A stretch of 64,000 nucleotides of DNA from JALZVT01 sp964634815 (GCA_964634815.1 CAZWMD010000017.1:1-64000), one strand, 5' to 3'. Shown: positions 34,046 through 43,414, counted from the first letter of the stretch. Numbers and translations are program-made. The notes: generated by a model not told the origin, from the letters alone.

Positions 34046-34903
34046 ATGAGCGATCTGGACGTTCTCACGTGGAAGATAGGTGACGTCTCTATTCACAGAT
34101 ACGTCGAGCTAACGACAGCATCGCTTGGGCCACATTTGCTGCCACAGGCCACCCCCGAAGCTCTTGCCGAACACAGGTGGCTTGCGCCTTTTCTGGATGA
34201 GCGTCAGAGGCTTATCCTTAGTATGCACAGCTTTGTGGTGGAAACCCCGGACCGGACCATTCTGGTGGATACCTGTATTGGCAATGATAAGGACCGGAGT
34301 TATCCAAAGTGGAACCACATGCAATCAGATTTTCTTCAACGATTGAGCGCTGACGGTTTCCCACCTGATCGTTTTGATACTGTCCTGTGCACCCACATGC
34401 ACGTTGATCATGTGGGATGGAATACCCGACTAGTGGCGGATCGTTTTGTACCAACGTTCACTGCGGCCAGGTATCTGTACAACTCCGCAGAATGGGATCA
34501 CTGGCGACACGAGCCTCAGGAGTATGGACCGGTTGCCGAAGATTCTGTGCTGCCCGTGATAGAAGCCGGACTTGCAGACTTTGTAGGCGCGGATCATAAG
34601 GTGTGTCCGGAAGTTCAACTCGAGAGTACGCCGGGGCACACACCCGGACACGTTAGCGTGCACATTCGTTCGCGGGGCGAGGAAGCTGTGATTACCGGCG
34701 ATATGATTCATCACCCGTGCCAGATAGCTCACGATGATTGGTCCAGTACTGCCGATGTTGATCCTGTTTTGTCAGCAGCAACGCGAAAAGACTTTTTGCA
34801 CCGATACGCGGATAGGCCGGTGCTGATTCTTGGAACGCACTTTGCCACGCCTACCGCAGGCAGATTGGTGCGCGACGGGACCAGCTTTCGGTTGGACTAT
34901 TGA
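34046..34903 (+). CDS. MBL-fold metallo-hydrolase
   Basis: 285 residues with the metallo-beta-lactamase signature THMHVDHVGW, a further His in STPGHTPGHVS, an Asp in ITGDMIHHP and a final His in GTHFATP, all expected to bind two metals. Resembles lactonase/alkylsulfatase-like or generic MBL hydrolases; the substrate is not determinable. Two ATGs lie close together (34040, 34046); AGGAG at 34033-34037 gives normal spacing (8 nt) only to the second. Confidence 0.88.
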   Translation: MSDLDVLTWKIGDVSIHRYVELTTASLGPHLLPQATPEALAEHRWLAPFLDERQRLILSMHSFVVETPDRTILVDTCIGNDKDRSYPKWNHMQSDFLQRLSADGFPPDRFDTVLCTHMHVDHVGWNTRLVADRFVPTFTAARYLYNSAEWDHWRHEPQEYGPVAEDSVLPVIEAGLADFVGADHKVCPEVQLESTPGHTPGHVSVHIRSRGEEAVITGDMIHHPCQIAHDDWSSTADVDPVLSAATRKDFLHRYADRPVLILGTHFATPTAGRLVRDGTSFRLDY

Positions 34904-35039
34904 CTGTATATTTGTTGATCGGATCGCTTGTTAATATTGTTGCTTATGGTTTTGATTCGGGCGTTCGGTGAGGGAAATCGATCACGGTTTTTTGTGTCGC
35001 GGTAGGTAGTCTGGGGGCAGGGATTCATAGGATGAACGG

Positions 35040-35546
35040 ATGTCAGCTAGCCCTGCAACGCTAAAAAAGTATCAACCACGATCTTTGTGGCTGGCTCTGC
35101 TTTTGTTTCTGCCGTCGGCCTACTCTTCAGCAGAGGCCTACCAACCCCTGTTCTCAAACGAGATGCTGCAGTCTCTTGATCCTGCCACGCGTGAACGTTT
35201 TGCAGAGTTGGAAAATGAAAACAAACGGCGCTGGCGCAACCGGAATCCCCAAAAGCCGGATATTGAAGCGGCCCAGCGACAGCACGCAGAGACTCAGGCA
35301 ATGCTGCAGCGATTTGAGGAGAGTCGTCGTCTTGAGCAGGCCGCTGCGGCGCGACAGACTGAGCGATCGTTAGAACAACAACAGAGGTGTGCTGTTGTGG
35401 CATCGGAGATTGAAAACCTGTCTGCGGGTGGCTCTTTTTACGAAACCCTGGATGACGGCCAACGTCGATATTTATCGGACAATGAGGTCGCAGAGCGGGT
35501 GAAATTTCAGCAAAAGAGTTATAACAAGCACTGCAAAGGCTTATGA
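35040..35546 (+). CDS. Secreted protein with DUF4124-associated C-terminal region
   Basis: 168 residues: a signal peptide (about 12-31, ending SAEA), a Glu/Arg/Gln-rich coiled-coil-like middle (about 50-125), and a C-terminal CAVV...LSAGGSFYET...RRYLSDNEVAERV...HC segment typical of the C-terminal part of DUF4124 proteins, where the two Cys may pair. Role unknown; such proteins are periplasmic. Its TGA overlaps an ATG (ATGA) that begins the next gene. Confidence 0.75.
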   Translation: MSASPATLKKYQPRSLWLALLLFLPSAYSSAEAYQPLFSNEMLQSLDPATRERFAELENENKRRWRNRNPQKPDIEAAQRQHAETQAMLQRFEESRRLEQAAAARQTERSLEQQQRCAVVASEIENLSAGGSFYETLDDGQRRYLSDNEVAERVKFQQKSYNKHCKGL

Positions 35547-36200
35547 GCAGAAATCCTGAAAACCCATTTTCGTTGCGCCGGTAGTCTCTTTTCTCTGCGA
35601 GCTCCAGCGGGAGGTCGCAAGCTATTCTCAGTTTCGCTCTGCCTGGTCCTTGTTCAGCTTGTTCTTATTCCCGATGTCCTTGGGCAAAGCAAGGTCGCTG
35701 ATCCCTCCGACACATCGTCCACTACACAGGTCTTTCGTTCCGTAAATGCCGAGGGTGTGGTGGAGTTTAATGACTACGGAGACGGCGTTGCGATTTCCGT
35801 AGAACCCCCGCAGAGAGTTGGACGCCGAGAGATTCAGCGTGTCCGTAAGAGACAACAAGACATACTTGAGGTGGCGCAGCTACTTAACTCTGAGCGTACT
35901 GATCGAGAAGCACAGCGTCGACGCGATAGAGAACGACGAGCGCGCCTGGACGCGGCTTCGATTCGGGCTGCGCGGGACGCCTATTATCCCTCCGGCCGCC
36001 GGGGCTTCTCGCCGTTCCTGTTACCCCGCTCATCAAATCGTTTCAGAGGTTTTGGGCGCGGTCGTCAGGGCCGTAACAAGGTGTATTCACCAGACCTGGA
36101 TTACCCCCGAGGCCGTTCCAGAGGCCAGCGATCAGGTAAATCACAGCCTGCAGCGCCACCGTCCCAAGCCATCTTTGATCTGAATTCTCCCGCATCCTGA
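35543..36200 (+). CDS. DUF4124-like secreted protein, apparent 1-nt frameshift near the start
   Basis: The main frame (mod 0) is open from 35547 to the stop at 36200 and encodes a good signal peptide (RKLFSVSLCLVLVQLVL), a DUF4124-like strand pair (VFRSVNAEGVVEFNDYGDG) and a basic Arg/Gly/Ser-rich tail, but it has no ATG, GTG or TTG before that peptide. An ATG at 35543, overlapping the upstream stop, is in another frame and ends at 35582. Removing one T from the TTTT run at 35567-35570 joins the two into a ~218-residue protein. So either the gene carries a real frameshift, the run is a sequence error, or a CTG (35556) starts it. Confidence 0.55.
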
Positions 36201-36228
36201 AGAAAGCAGGCGCTGGCAGTGGGCTCGC

Positions 36229-37443
36229 TCAAGGCGCCGCAATCACTCCAGCATCGACAAGATCATTGATGCGTTCCTGCAAACCTAGCTCTGTGAGTAT
36301 TTCCGTCGTGTGTTCACCGATGTCCGGAGCAGGGGTGGGTGTCGCGAGGGGAGTACCAATGAAACGCGGTGCGGTTCTGGCTTCTCGCAACGGGCCCGCG
36401 ATTGGGTGGTGCAGGTCGCGAAATACCTTGTTGTTCATAACCTGAGGGTCGGCGGCTAATTCAGTTAATGCGCCGGCCCGGGCGAAAGGCACCTCATGTT
36501 TGTTCAAACGCGCTTCCGCTTCTGCGAGAGTCAGTTTCTTTGCAGCAGCGGCAACAGTGGATTGCAGTACTTCGCGGTATTCGTTGCGATGCTTCATGCG
36601 TCCATTGATGGTGTTGAACCGACTATCTTCCGCTAATTGCGGCAGCTCGTAGGCAGCACACAGACCCTGAAACTCGGCGTCTGAAAGGGTCATTGTGGCA
36701 CCCCAGCCATCAGCATATTCGGTGAGGTGTCCAGAGGCCCCTATGGGCGGGCGCTCATCGATTATCGAGCCTTCTTCTGTCTGCAGAATAAGATCTGCGG
36801 CAACGTCTGCCCAACTGAACGCAATCGCGGTGTCCAGCATGGACAATTCGATGTGTTGACCGGTTCCTGATTTGCTTCGTGCAAGCAGAGCGGCGGTGAT
36901 TGCCTGACTGCCAGTGTACGCGGTGAGCTTATCAAGCAGCAGCATGTTGACCTGTTCCGGCACCTCGGGATGTTCGATATGAATTCGCCCTTGAACCTGG
37001 GCGATACCGGAGAAGCTTTGAATGATGGGATCGTAGGCCCGTTGTCCAGCGCGCGGACCAGATTGGCCAAAACCACTGATTGACAGGTACACCAATCCAG
37101 GATTCTCCGCTGACAAGTGGTCGTAGCCGATGCCCAGTCGGTTAACGACCCCGGGGCGGAAGTTTTGAATGACAACATCTGCGTCGCGGGCTAGCCGATG
37201 GACGATGTCTATGCCCTCTTCACGACCAAGATCCAGGGCTATGGAGCGCTTGCCTCGGTTTAGCACATGAAAGAAACCCGAAAACCCATTTCGCTGGCTA
37301 CCAACGTGCCGCTGAATATCGCCGGTCAACCGCTCGACCTTGATCACCTCTGCACCCTGATCGGCGAGTAGAGCGGCCGTTAGCGGACCCGATACCACCG
37401 CAGCAAGGTCAAGCACCCGAAAGCCCGTGAGCGGCCCGCTCAT
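36229..37443 (-). CDS. CaiB/BaiF family CoA transferase
   Basis: 404-residue class III CoA-transferase-like protein: VLDLAAVVSGPLTAALLADQGAEVIKVE, NFRPGVVNRLGIGYDHL, and MLLLDKLTAYTGSQAI with the Asp at the position of the catalytic aspartate of formyl-CoA transferase. It moves CoA between carboxylic acids; the pair is unknown. It differs from the racemase at 10.7 kb. The ATG at 37443 fits the family start; the frame is open to 37524 without homology. Its upstream DNA is the tandem-repeat array. Confidence 0.9.
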   Translation of the reverse strand: MSGPLTGFRVLDLAAVVSGPLTAALLADQGAEVIKVERLTGDIQRHVGSQRNGFSGFFHVLNRGKRSIALDLGREEGIDIVHRLARDADVVIQNFRPGVVNRLGIGYDHLSAENPGLVYLSISGFGQSGPRAGQRAYDPIIQSFSGIAQVQGRIHIEHPEVPEQVNMLLLDKLTAYTGSQAITAALLARSKSGTGQHIELSMLDTAIAFSWADVAADLILQTEEGSIIDERPPIGASGHLTEYADGWGATMTLSDAEFQGLCAAYELPQLAEDSRFNTINGRMKHRNEYREVLQSTVAAAAKKLTLAEAEARLNKHEVPFARAGALTELAADPQVMNNKVFRDLHHPIAGPLREARTAPRFIGTPLATPTPAPDIGEHTTEILTELGLQERINDLVDAGVIAAP

Positions 37444-37589
37444 ATTGCGTCCGCCGACGCCTGCCGCTGAAATAGCCTGATCCTTACGCTGCCTATCAAC
37501 GTTTAATTCTCCAAATATCTGCACATTAGCCCAATTCCCGATCGATCACTCTATCAGAGCGTCCCGGGCCCACCTCTTCTCTGGAGAAT

Positions 37590-37816
37590 GGGACATCCAG
37601 GAATTTGGGACATCCAGGAATTTGGGACATCCANNNNNNNNNNNNNNNNNNNNNNNNNNNNNNNNNNNNNNNNNNNNNNNNNNNNNNNNNNNNNNNNNNN
37701 NNNNNNNNNNNNNNNNNNNNNNNNNNNNNNNNNTGGGACATCCAGGAATTTGGGACATCCAGGAATTTGGGACATCCAACAATCTCGGATACGGCAAATC
37801 CTTTGCCTGGATGTCC
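37590..37816. repeat. 17-bp tandem array plus inverted half-site (REP-like element A), with N gap 3 inside
   Basis: GGGACATCCAGGAATTT repeats with a 17-bp period (37590, 37607, 37624 and, after the gap, 37735, 37752, 37769). An inverted copy CCTGGATGTCC lies at 37806-37816. The 45 bases before the gap equal the 45 after it, so the true copy number is three or more. It is the most regular member of a family found to the right end of the window. Confidence 0.92.
37634..37733. other. Assembly gap (100 N) inside tandem repeats
   Basis: Both edges are the same 45-bp piece of the 17-bp repeat array, so the assembler stopped because of the repeat. Copy number is unresolved. Confidence 0.95.
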
Positions 37817-37830
37817 GGTAAACTCGTGAA

Positions 37831-38055
37831 ATGGATTCTCAGGAAACAGATTCGCAATTCTCAGGCGGCTTACAGGCCGCCATTCGGCTTTGCGAGCAAG
37901 AGTTGCTAAGGCTGCAAGAGGAGCTGGAGGTGATCAGGTCTAGCGATCATCCAGAGCGACGGACGCTGATTCTGGGGCATGTGAACCGCATTGATGAACG
38001 ACAGGATGCCCTGGAGGCGCTTAGAGCGGCGATCGAAGACCCACAGGGGGGCTAG
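37831..38055 (+). CDS. Small hypothetical coiled-coil protein, 74 aa
   Basis: Begins 14 bp after the inverted half-site of repeat element A. Composition is acidic and helical (Leu/Glu heptads about 20-70: CEQELLRLQEELEVIR), like a small coiled coil. No family recognised and no strong ribosome-binding site. It overlaps the convergent ATP-grasp gene by 4 nt. The amino-acid pattern looks coding rather than random, but it could still be spurious. Confidence 0.5.
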   Translation: MDSQETDSQFSGGLQAAIRLCEQELLRLQEELEVIRSSDHPERRTLILGHVNRIDERQDALEALRAAIEDPQGG

Positions 38056-38999
38056 TTTAGAAGCGTCCTTAGGGCTTGAGCCAGACGCTGGTTCACACTT
38101 GGCTTGGTGCTCGACTCCAGGGTAGATAAGGTCGCAAGCCCGCCTGGATTGGCAACATTGATCTCGATAAGCCAGGGGAACGCCATATCTATGGCGGCGA
38201 ACCGAATCCCATTATTTGAAAGATAGTTGCCTATATCTTGTATTTTCGAGACCTGTTGGCTGTCCAAAATTACAGGACGTGGTCGCGCCCCCTGGCTCAG
38301 GTTGGCAAGAAAATTGCGGTCCGGGATGCGCAGGTAACTTCCAATAATGGAGCCGTTAACCCAGAGTGAGCGAGTCTCTCCTGAAACAATCTCTTCAACG
38401 TACGCTTGCAGTACGCAGTAGCGGCCGTCTTTGGTTGAGGATTTGAGTGCTCGCTCCAGATTGTCTGCGGCCGAGACCAGAACCACTCCCCGGCCGTAGC
38501 TTCCCGCACTGGGTTTCACTACCCACTGAGCGACCTCGGGGTGGCGCGTTGCCGCTGCAACCAAATCCTTGGGTGAACTGCCGGTAAAGGTGAGCGGTGA
38601 ATGCGGCAGGTTTGCGTGCTTGGAATGAAAAAAAGCCGTAGCCATTGGGCTGTTCACAAGTTTCTCTGGAGGCAGATTATTCAAGATTTGGCAGCGATCC
38701 AGGAAGTCATACTGCTCACCCAGGCCCAGCATCCACACCAGGTCAAACGTATCGAGCGGCGTCGCCCCTGCACAGACGGTCTGTTCCATCATGGCGAGTG
38801 AACTGTGGCTGAAGACGCTGACCTCCCAACCGTCCTGCTGGAGCGCATCCGTAATGCGCTGATGATTGTCGTTGTGCGGGGAAACGCCGTTAGATAATAG
38901 CGCCAGTCGGGGTGGGCCATTAGGTGAATGCTGTTCAGGGTCGCTTGAGGACTGGGTTTGGCTGCGCAAAGTATCTGTATTTTGGTGGCGAACCGACAT
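38052..38999 (-). CDS. ATP-grasp protein, glutathione-synthetase-like
   Basis: 315 residues. The ATP-grasp core reads VVKPSAGSYGRGVVLV (ATP-binding Lys/Gly loop), YVEEIVSGETRSLWVNGSIIGSYLRIP, FLANLSQGA and INVANPGGLATL, the last matching the GshB pattern INxxxPxG. The N-terminal domain follows the GshB plan. It ligates a carboxylate to an amine at ATP cost; glutathione synthesis is possible, but divergence in the N-terminal half leaves room for another peptide ligase. Divergent from nadA. Confidence 0.82.
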   Translation of the reverse strand: MSVRHQNTDTLRSQTQSSSDPEQHSPNGPPRLALLSNGVSPHNDNHQRITDALQQDGWEVSVFSHSSLAMMEQTVCAGATPLDTFDLVWMLGLGEQYDFLDRCQILNNLPPEKLVNSPMATAFFHSKHANLPHSPLTFTGSSPKDLVAAATRHPEVAQWVVKPSAGSYGRGVVLVSAADNLERALKSSTKDGRYCVLQAYVEEIVSGETRSLWVNGSIIGSYLRIPDRNFLANLSQGARPRPVILDSQQVSKIQDIGNYLSNNGIRFAAIDMAFPWLIEINVANPGGLATLSTLESSTKPSVNQRLAQALRTLLN

Positions 39000-39074
39000 A
39001 GCTTAGCAGCCCGGGCAGAACCAGGATGATTCCTAACTCCTCGTCTTTAGATGTCTGGATGGTAAACTCCGGTC

Positions 39075-40121
39075 ATGGAAAACTCAGATACCAATCTTCC
39101 CGATTTCACACTCAGCGATGAGCAGATTCCCTTGTATGAGCCTGCGGTCCTCGATGAGTCCCATAAGAATGAGCTGAAAGCAGAAATTAAGTCGCTGTTG
39201 AAGGATCGCGGTGCCGCTCTGGTTGCTCATTACTATGTGGATCAGGATGTCCAGGATTTGGCTGATGAAACTGGCGGGTGCGTCTCTGATTCGCTGGAGA
39301 TGGCTCGGTTTGGCCGAGACCACAGTGCCGAGACGCTCATCGTTGCTGGTGTCAAATTCATGGGCGAAACAGCAAAAATTTTGTCTCCCGAAAAAACGGT
39401 TTACATGCCGACCCTTGAGGCTGAATGCAGTTTGGACATCGGCTGCCCGCCAGAAGAGTTCGAGGCATTTTGCAAGGAACATAGCGATCGCACGGTCGTC
39501 GTTTACGCAAACACTTCGGCGAAAGTGAAAGCGCTGTCTGACTGGGTGGTTACCAGTAGCGTTGCGTTGCCAATAGTGGAGTCCTTGCACGCCAAAGGCG
39601 AGAAAGTCTTGTGGGCACCTGATAAGCACCTGGGCGGCTATATACAAAAAGAAACAGGCGCCGACATGCTGCTTTGGAACGGAGCCTGCATTGTTCACGA
39701 AGAATTCAAATCCAAAGCGCTTTTTGATCTGAAAGCGGTGTATCCCGACGCGGGTGTTTTAGTGCATCCAGAATCTCCAGCGGCCGTGGTTGACTTAGCG
39801 GACTGCGTAGGTTCGACGAGTCAAATTATTAAGGCTGCTGGTGAACTGCCGAACGACACGTTTATTGTTGCCACCGACCGGGGCATTTTCCATTACCTTC
39901 GGAAAGAAAACCCGGGTAAGCGATTTATTGAGGCGCCTACTGCTGGTGATGGTGCAACCTGTCGCAGCTGTGCCCATTGCCCGTGGATGGCAATGAACGA
40001 GCTTGAGGCTCTGCGCGATTGTTTGCTGGATGGTACGGGTCGGGAAATACTTGTTGATCCTGAGGTTGGCAAGCAGGCGATGGTGCCGTTGCGGCGCATG
40101 CTGGACTTCCCCCGGCCTTAG
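39075..40121 (+). CDS. nadA: Quinolinate synthase
   Basis: 348 residues. NadA condenses iminoaspartate with dihydroxyacetone phosphate to quinolinate, using a 4Fe-4S cluster. Family motifs are AHYYVDQDVQDLAD, GVKFMGETAKILSPEKTV, the Cys-bearing EAECSLD, and TCRSCAHCPWMAMN with the C-terminal cluster cysteines. It is monocistronic, divergent from the ATP-grasp gene and convergent with bepA. Confidence 0.95.
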   Translation: MENSDTNLPDFTLSDEQIPLYEPAVLDESHKNELKAEIKSLLKDRGAALVAHYYVDQDVQDLADETGGCVSDSLEMARFGRDHSAETLIVAGVKFMGETAKILSPEKTVYMPTLEAECSLDIGCPPEEFEAFCKEHSDRTVVVYANTSAKVKALSDWVVTSSVALPIVESLHAKGEKVLWAPDKHLGGYIQKETGADMLLWNGACIVHEEFKSKALFDLKAVYPDAGVLVHPESPAAVVDLADCVGSTSQIIKAAGELPNDTFIVATDRGIFHYLRKENPGKRFIEAPTAGDGATCRSCAHCPWMAMNELEALRDCLLDGTGREILVDPEVGKQAMVPLRRMLDFPRP

Positions 40122-40179
40122 TATTTCTTGTGGCTCTGTTGGTTCTCGAGACCGTTTGCGTCAGAGCAATTGGCCTGGG

Positions 40180-41670
40180 CTATGCGCCTCTTTTGCGCTG
40201 AATTTCACGGATATCGGTAAGCCTTGCTTCGAGGCGAGCGAGCAATTGAAAATCGTCTGGATCAACCAGACCGCGTGCGTATTCCAAATGACTAACGGCC
40301 CGTGCGTAGGCTCCATGCATTGCAAAAAACTCGGCGCGGGCCCGGTGGACGCCGATGATATCGCCAGCTTTGCCCGCAACTTCTGCGAGTTGGTACCAAA
40401 CCTGAGCGTCGTCGCTGTGGGATCTGCTCAGTCGCTCAAGCAAAAACTCCGCTTCTTCAAAACGCTCAGATTCAACGAGTCCTCTGGCGTATAGCATCGA
40501 CAGAGCGATGTTGGATGGATTAAGTACGAGTTGCCGTGCCAGCAAATTCTGCGCTTCATCCGTTATGCCGGCGTTAAGTAGCAACTCAGCGTGAGTGGCC
40601 GTAACCAGAAGCCGGTTGGGCATTTTTTCCAGTAAAGGCCTAAGCTCGGCCAACGCTTTATCGTGTTTTCCGCTTTGAGACAGGGCCAGGGCATAGCCGT
40701 ACCGAGCGCCCGTGTCCTCGGGAGCATCTCGGAGTTTCTTTTTGAAGAGCCTCGATGCTTCTTCTGTGGAATTGGCGTAATGCAGAATCACGCGTGAGCG
40801 CATCATCTGATAGTCAACAGAATCTTCGTAGCTCTCTTCAAGTGGCGTCCGGGAAATTTGATTCTTTGCATCGCTAATGCGTGATTCGCTCACCGGGTGC
40901 GTGAGCAAAAACTCTGGAGGTGTCTTGGTAAATCGAAATGCCCGGCGCATACGATCAAACATTCGGGCCATGCCGTTGGGGTCCATGCCACTGTTGATCA
41001 GCGTATTCAAACCGACCCGATCCGCCTCTTGTTCGCGTGAGCGGCTGTAACGTAATTGGCTATTGATTGCGGCTGCCTGACTGGTAGACAGGGCAGCCAA
41101 CCCGGCATCTCCTCCAGCGAGGGCGCCGAGAGCAATCGCAGCGACCAATGATGCAAGCGTGGGAATGGTCATGCTGCGCTGTTGTTCCAGGCCACGGGCG
41201 AAGTGACGCTGGCTTAGATGAGCCAGCTCATGAGCCACCACTGAGGAGTATTCGTGCACATCCTCGGCGTGCAAGAACAGGCCCATATTGATGCCTACGA
41301 CGCCACCAGGAGCGGCAAACGCATTGATCTGAGGATCGTCTATGAGTACGACGCTCAGAATGCCATCTCGCAGCTCCGAGTATTGGGTCAGACGCCTGAG
41401 TTGCACATCGGTGTAGTACTTCAGCAGCGGATCAGAGGAGAGCGGCAGCGTAGCGCGGATTTGCTGCAAGAAACTGGCACCAATACGGGCCTCGGTCTCG
41501 AGAGAGACAAGCGCTGAGGAGCTATCACCGAGTAACGGTAGCTCTTTCGGAGGTGCCGGGGTCGCTGGTGAGCTGGCCAAGACGAGGCAGGTTGCCCCGA
41601 TGGAGAGCCAGCGTCTGGCGCGGCGGTTTGACGGTTGCTTGGTGTCGTTATCTTGCATCTTGTTTCGCAT
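40180..41670 (-). CDS. bepA: Periplasmic M48 metalloprotease/chaperone with TPRs (BepA-like)
   Basis: About 496 residues. Signal-peptide-like N-terminus, an M48 protease domain with zinc motif SSVVAHELAHLSQRH (HExxH) and third ligand Glu in RSREQEADRVG, then a TPR array (about 330-490). BepA degrades or rescues stalled LptD/BamA substrates in the periplasm. No Shine-Dalgarno marks the start; I prefer ATG 41670 (ATG 41658 also possible), because longer forms add non-homologous residues. Divergent from tusA. Confidence 0.92.
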   Translation of the reverse strand: MRNKMQDNDTKQPSNRRARRWLSIGATCLVLASSPATPAPPKELPLLGDSSSALVSLETEARIGASFLQQIRATLPLSSDPLLKYYTDVQLRRLTQYSELRDGILSVVLIDDPQINAFAAPGGVVGINMGLFLHAEDVHEYSSVVAHELAHLSQRHFARGLEQQRSMTIPTLASLVAAIALGALAGGDAGLAALSTSQAAAINSQLRYSRSREQEADRVGLNTLINSGMDPNGMARMFDRMRRAFRFTKTPPEFLLTHPVSESRISDAKNQISRTPLEESYEDSVDYQMMRSRVILHYANSTEEASRLFKKKLRDAPEDTGARYGYALALSQSGKHDKALAELRPLLEKMPNRLLVTATHAELLLNAGITDEAQNLLARQLVLNPSNIALSMLYARGLVESERFEEAEFLLERLSRSHSDDAQVWYQLAEVAGKAGDIIGVHRARAEFFAMHGAYARAVSHLEYARGLVDPDDFQLLARLEARLTDIREIQRKRGA

Positions 41671-41780
41671 AATGAAAGGAACGTGCGAAAAGCGCAAAGT
41701 TCCCTTGGCTTGCGTCCTACCCAGATCCCCTGATCCGTCGGCCCCGCCCGGTTCAGCTGTGAGATACTGGGAGGATGACA

Positions 41781-42032
41781 ATGTACTGTGCCCTCTCCCA
41801 AGAAGTAGACGCCGAGCTGGATGTACAGGGGCTGAACTGCCCCATGCCGCTGCTCAAGGCCAAACAGGCGCTTAACAGGCTGTCCGCCGGCGAGTTGCTG
41901 CGGGTTCGGGCGACGGATCCGGGTTCTGTGAGGGATTTTGAAGTGTTTAGCCAGCAGAGCGGTAATGAACTGCTGGATGCGCAGACCCTGGACAGTACAT
42001 TTGTGTATTTATTGCGCAAACGACCAGATTAA
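41781..42032 (+). CDS. tusA: TusA-family sulfurtransferase
   Basis: 83 residues with LDVQGLNCPMPLLKAK, whose Cys carries the persulfide in TusA/SirA proteins, used in tRNA 2-thiolation and molybdenum cofactor delivery. GGGAGG lies at 41769-41774, giving good spacing to ATG 41781 and none to ATG 41775, so I use the second. In many Gammaproteobacteria a tusA paralogue sits between bepA and perM as here. Confidence 0.9.
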   Translation: MYCALSQEVDAELDVQGLNCPMPLLKAKQALNRLSAGELLRVRATDPGSVRDFEVFSQQSGNELLDAQTLDSTFVYLLRKRPD

Positions 42033-42083
42033 AGTCGAGACTCTGGGCCACCTGGGCGGATAATCCCGGTCACTTATTGGTAT

Positions 42084-42180
42084 GGGTTGATTAACAACGG
42101 GTTGGTCAGGAACGGATTGGTCAGAAACGGACTAGTCAGACACAGATTGGCTACACTCAGATTAGTTGGAAATGGGTTAG
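42084..42180 (+). repeat. Degenerate 15-bp tandem repeat between tusA and perM
   Basis: Six and a half units with a 15-bp period (42084, 42099, 42114, 42129, 42144, 42159, 42174), consensus GG(A/G)TTGGTCAGAAAC, decaying from left to right. In one frame it spells NGLVR repeats and ends at a TGA (42185-42187), 23 nt before the perM start. Confidence 0.88.
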
Positions 42181-42210
42181 ATCGATGATGCTTGCCGGGA
42201 AGTTTTCGTC

Positions 42211-43344
42211 ATGAAGTTTATGGATGTGATTGGCGGCTGGATAAACCGCTATTTTGCCAATGAGGAAGCGATCTTCTTGATTGTTTTCCTCTCAGCCGGA
42301 TTAGCGGTTGTGATTTCTCTGGGAACCTACCTGGCTCCAGTGCTTACCGGACTTGTGCTCGCCTTTGTGCTCGAAGGTCTGGTGCGTCGCCTGGAGCTTG
42401 TGGGCCTGCCCAGGGTTGTGGCCGTATCTGTGACCTTTCTGGTGTTTACCGGATTGCTGGTGGGATTCATTTTGATCGTCTTGCCGCTGGTTTGGCGTCA
42501 GTTGCGCGCGTTGGTTGATGCCGTACCGGCGCTCCTGGTTAGACTGCAGGACGCATCTATCGAACTCCCTGAGAGCTTTGGAGACCTGCTGACCCGTGAG
42601 CAGATCCAGGGCTACGTTAACCTGGCAGTGGGTGAGGTCGGAAATCTGAGCCGCGGGATGGTAGAAACTCTGGTGTCCCAGGTGCCGTCGGTTGTGGGGC
42701 TATTGATCTATCTGGTGCTTGTCCCGATCTCTGTATTCTTCTTTCTGAAGGATCGCGATTCACTCATCGCCTGGTTTGGGTCACTTCTGCCGCGTGAGCG
42801 CCCTCTGCTTGAGCGGGTGGGCAGCGAGATGAATCGTCAACTTGCGAACTATGTGCGTGGAAAATTCATCGAGATATTCATTGTCGGTTCGGCGAGCTAT
42901 GTTGCCTTCGAGTTTATGGGGCTGAATTATGCCGCGTTGCTTGGACTGCTGGTTGGTATCTCGGTCCTGGTGCCATACGTGGGCGCTGCGGTTGTCACCA
43001 TTCCTGTTGCCTTGGTGGCATACAGTCAGTGGGGTTGGACCGGTGAGTTCGGCTGGCTCATGCTGGTCTACGGTATTATCCAGGCGCTGGATGGCAACGT
43101 GCTGGTGCCGTTACTGTTCTCCGGTGCCGTAAACCTCCATCCAATTACCATTATTGTGGCGGTCCTGGCGTTTGGTGGCTTGTGGGGGATCTGGGGGGTA
43201 TTTTTTGCAATTCCTCTCGCGACTCTGGTCAAAGCTGTGTACGACGCCTGGCCCAGTGATTTGGTGGTTAGAGACGACGGCGGTGATTTCACTACAGGGA
43301 ATTTCCGTGCCTCAACGCCAGCTGGGTCTGCGTCGGACGATTGA
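42211..43344 (+). CDS. perM: AI-2E transporter (PerM) family permease
   Basis: 377 residues with about seven or eight membrane helices and the family segment LLGLLVGISVLVPYVGAAVVTIP, followed by ALDGNVLVPLLFSGAVNLHPITII. PerM/TqsA-family proteins are proposed exporters; the substrate here is unknown. The C-terminal 30 residues are hydrophilic. Position between tusA and dapA is conserved in Gammaproteobacteria. Confidence 0.9.
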   Translation: MKFMDVIGGWINRYFANEEAIFLIVFLSAGLAVVISLGTYLAPVLTGLVLAFVLEGLVRRLELVGLPRVVAVSVTFLVFTGLLVGFILIVLPLVWRQLRALVDAVPALLVRLQDASIELPESFGDLLTREQIQGYVNLAVGEVGNLSRGMVETLVSQVPSVVGLLIYLVLVPISVFFFLKDRDSLIAWFGSLLPRERPLLERVGSEMNRQLANYVRGKFIEIFIVGSASYVAFEFMGLNYAALLGLLVGISVLVPYVGAAVVTIPVALVAYSQWGWTGEFGWLMLVYGIIQALDGNVLVPLLFSGAVNLHPITIIVAVLAFGGLWGIWGVFFAIPLATLVKAVYDAWPSDLVVRDDGGDFTTGNFRASTPAGSASDD

Positions 43345-43414
43345 ATTTGTGGGCAGTGCCCCTGAGCTTTACCATACCGGGCGATTTTCCTAACCGATCC
43401 ACAGGACACCACAC

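Noticed and set aside
37590..37778. CRISPR array (regular 17-bp repeats)
   Set aside because: Units are directly abutting with no spacers, are shorter than CRISPR repeats, and no cas gene is near.
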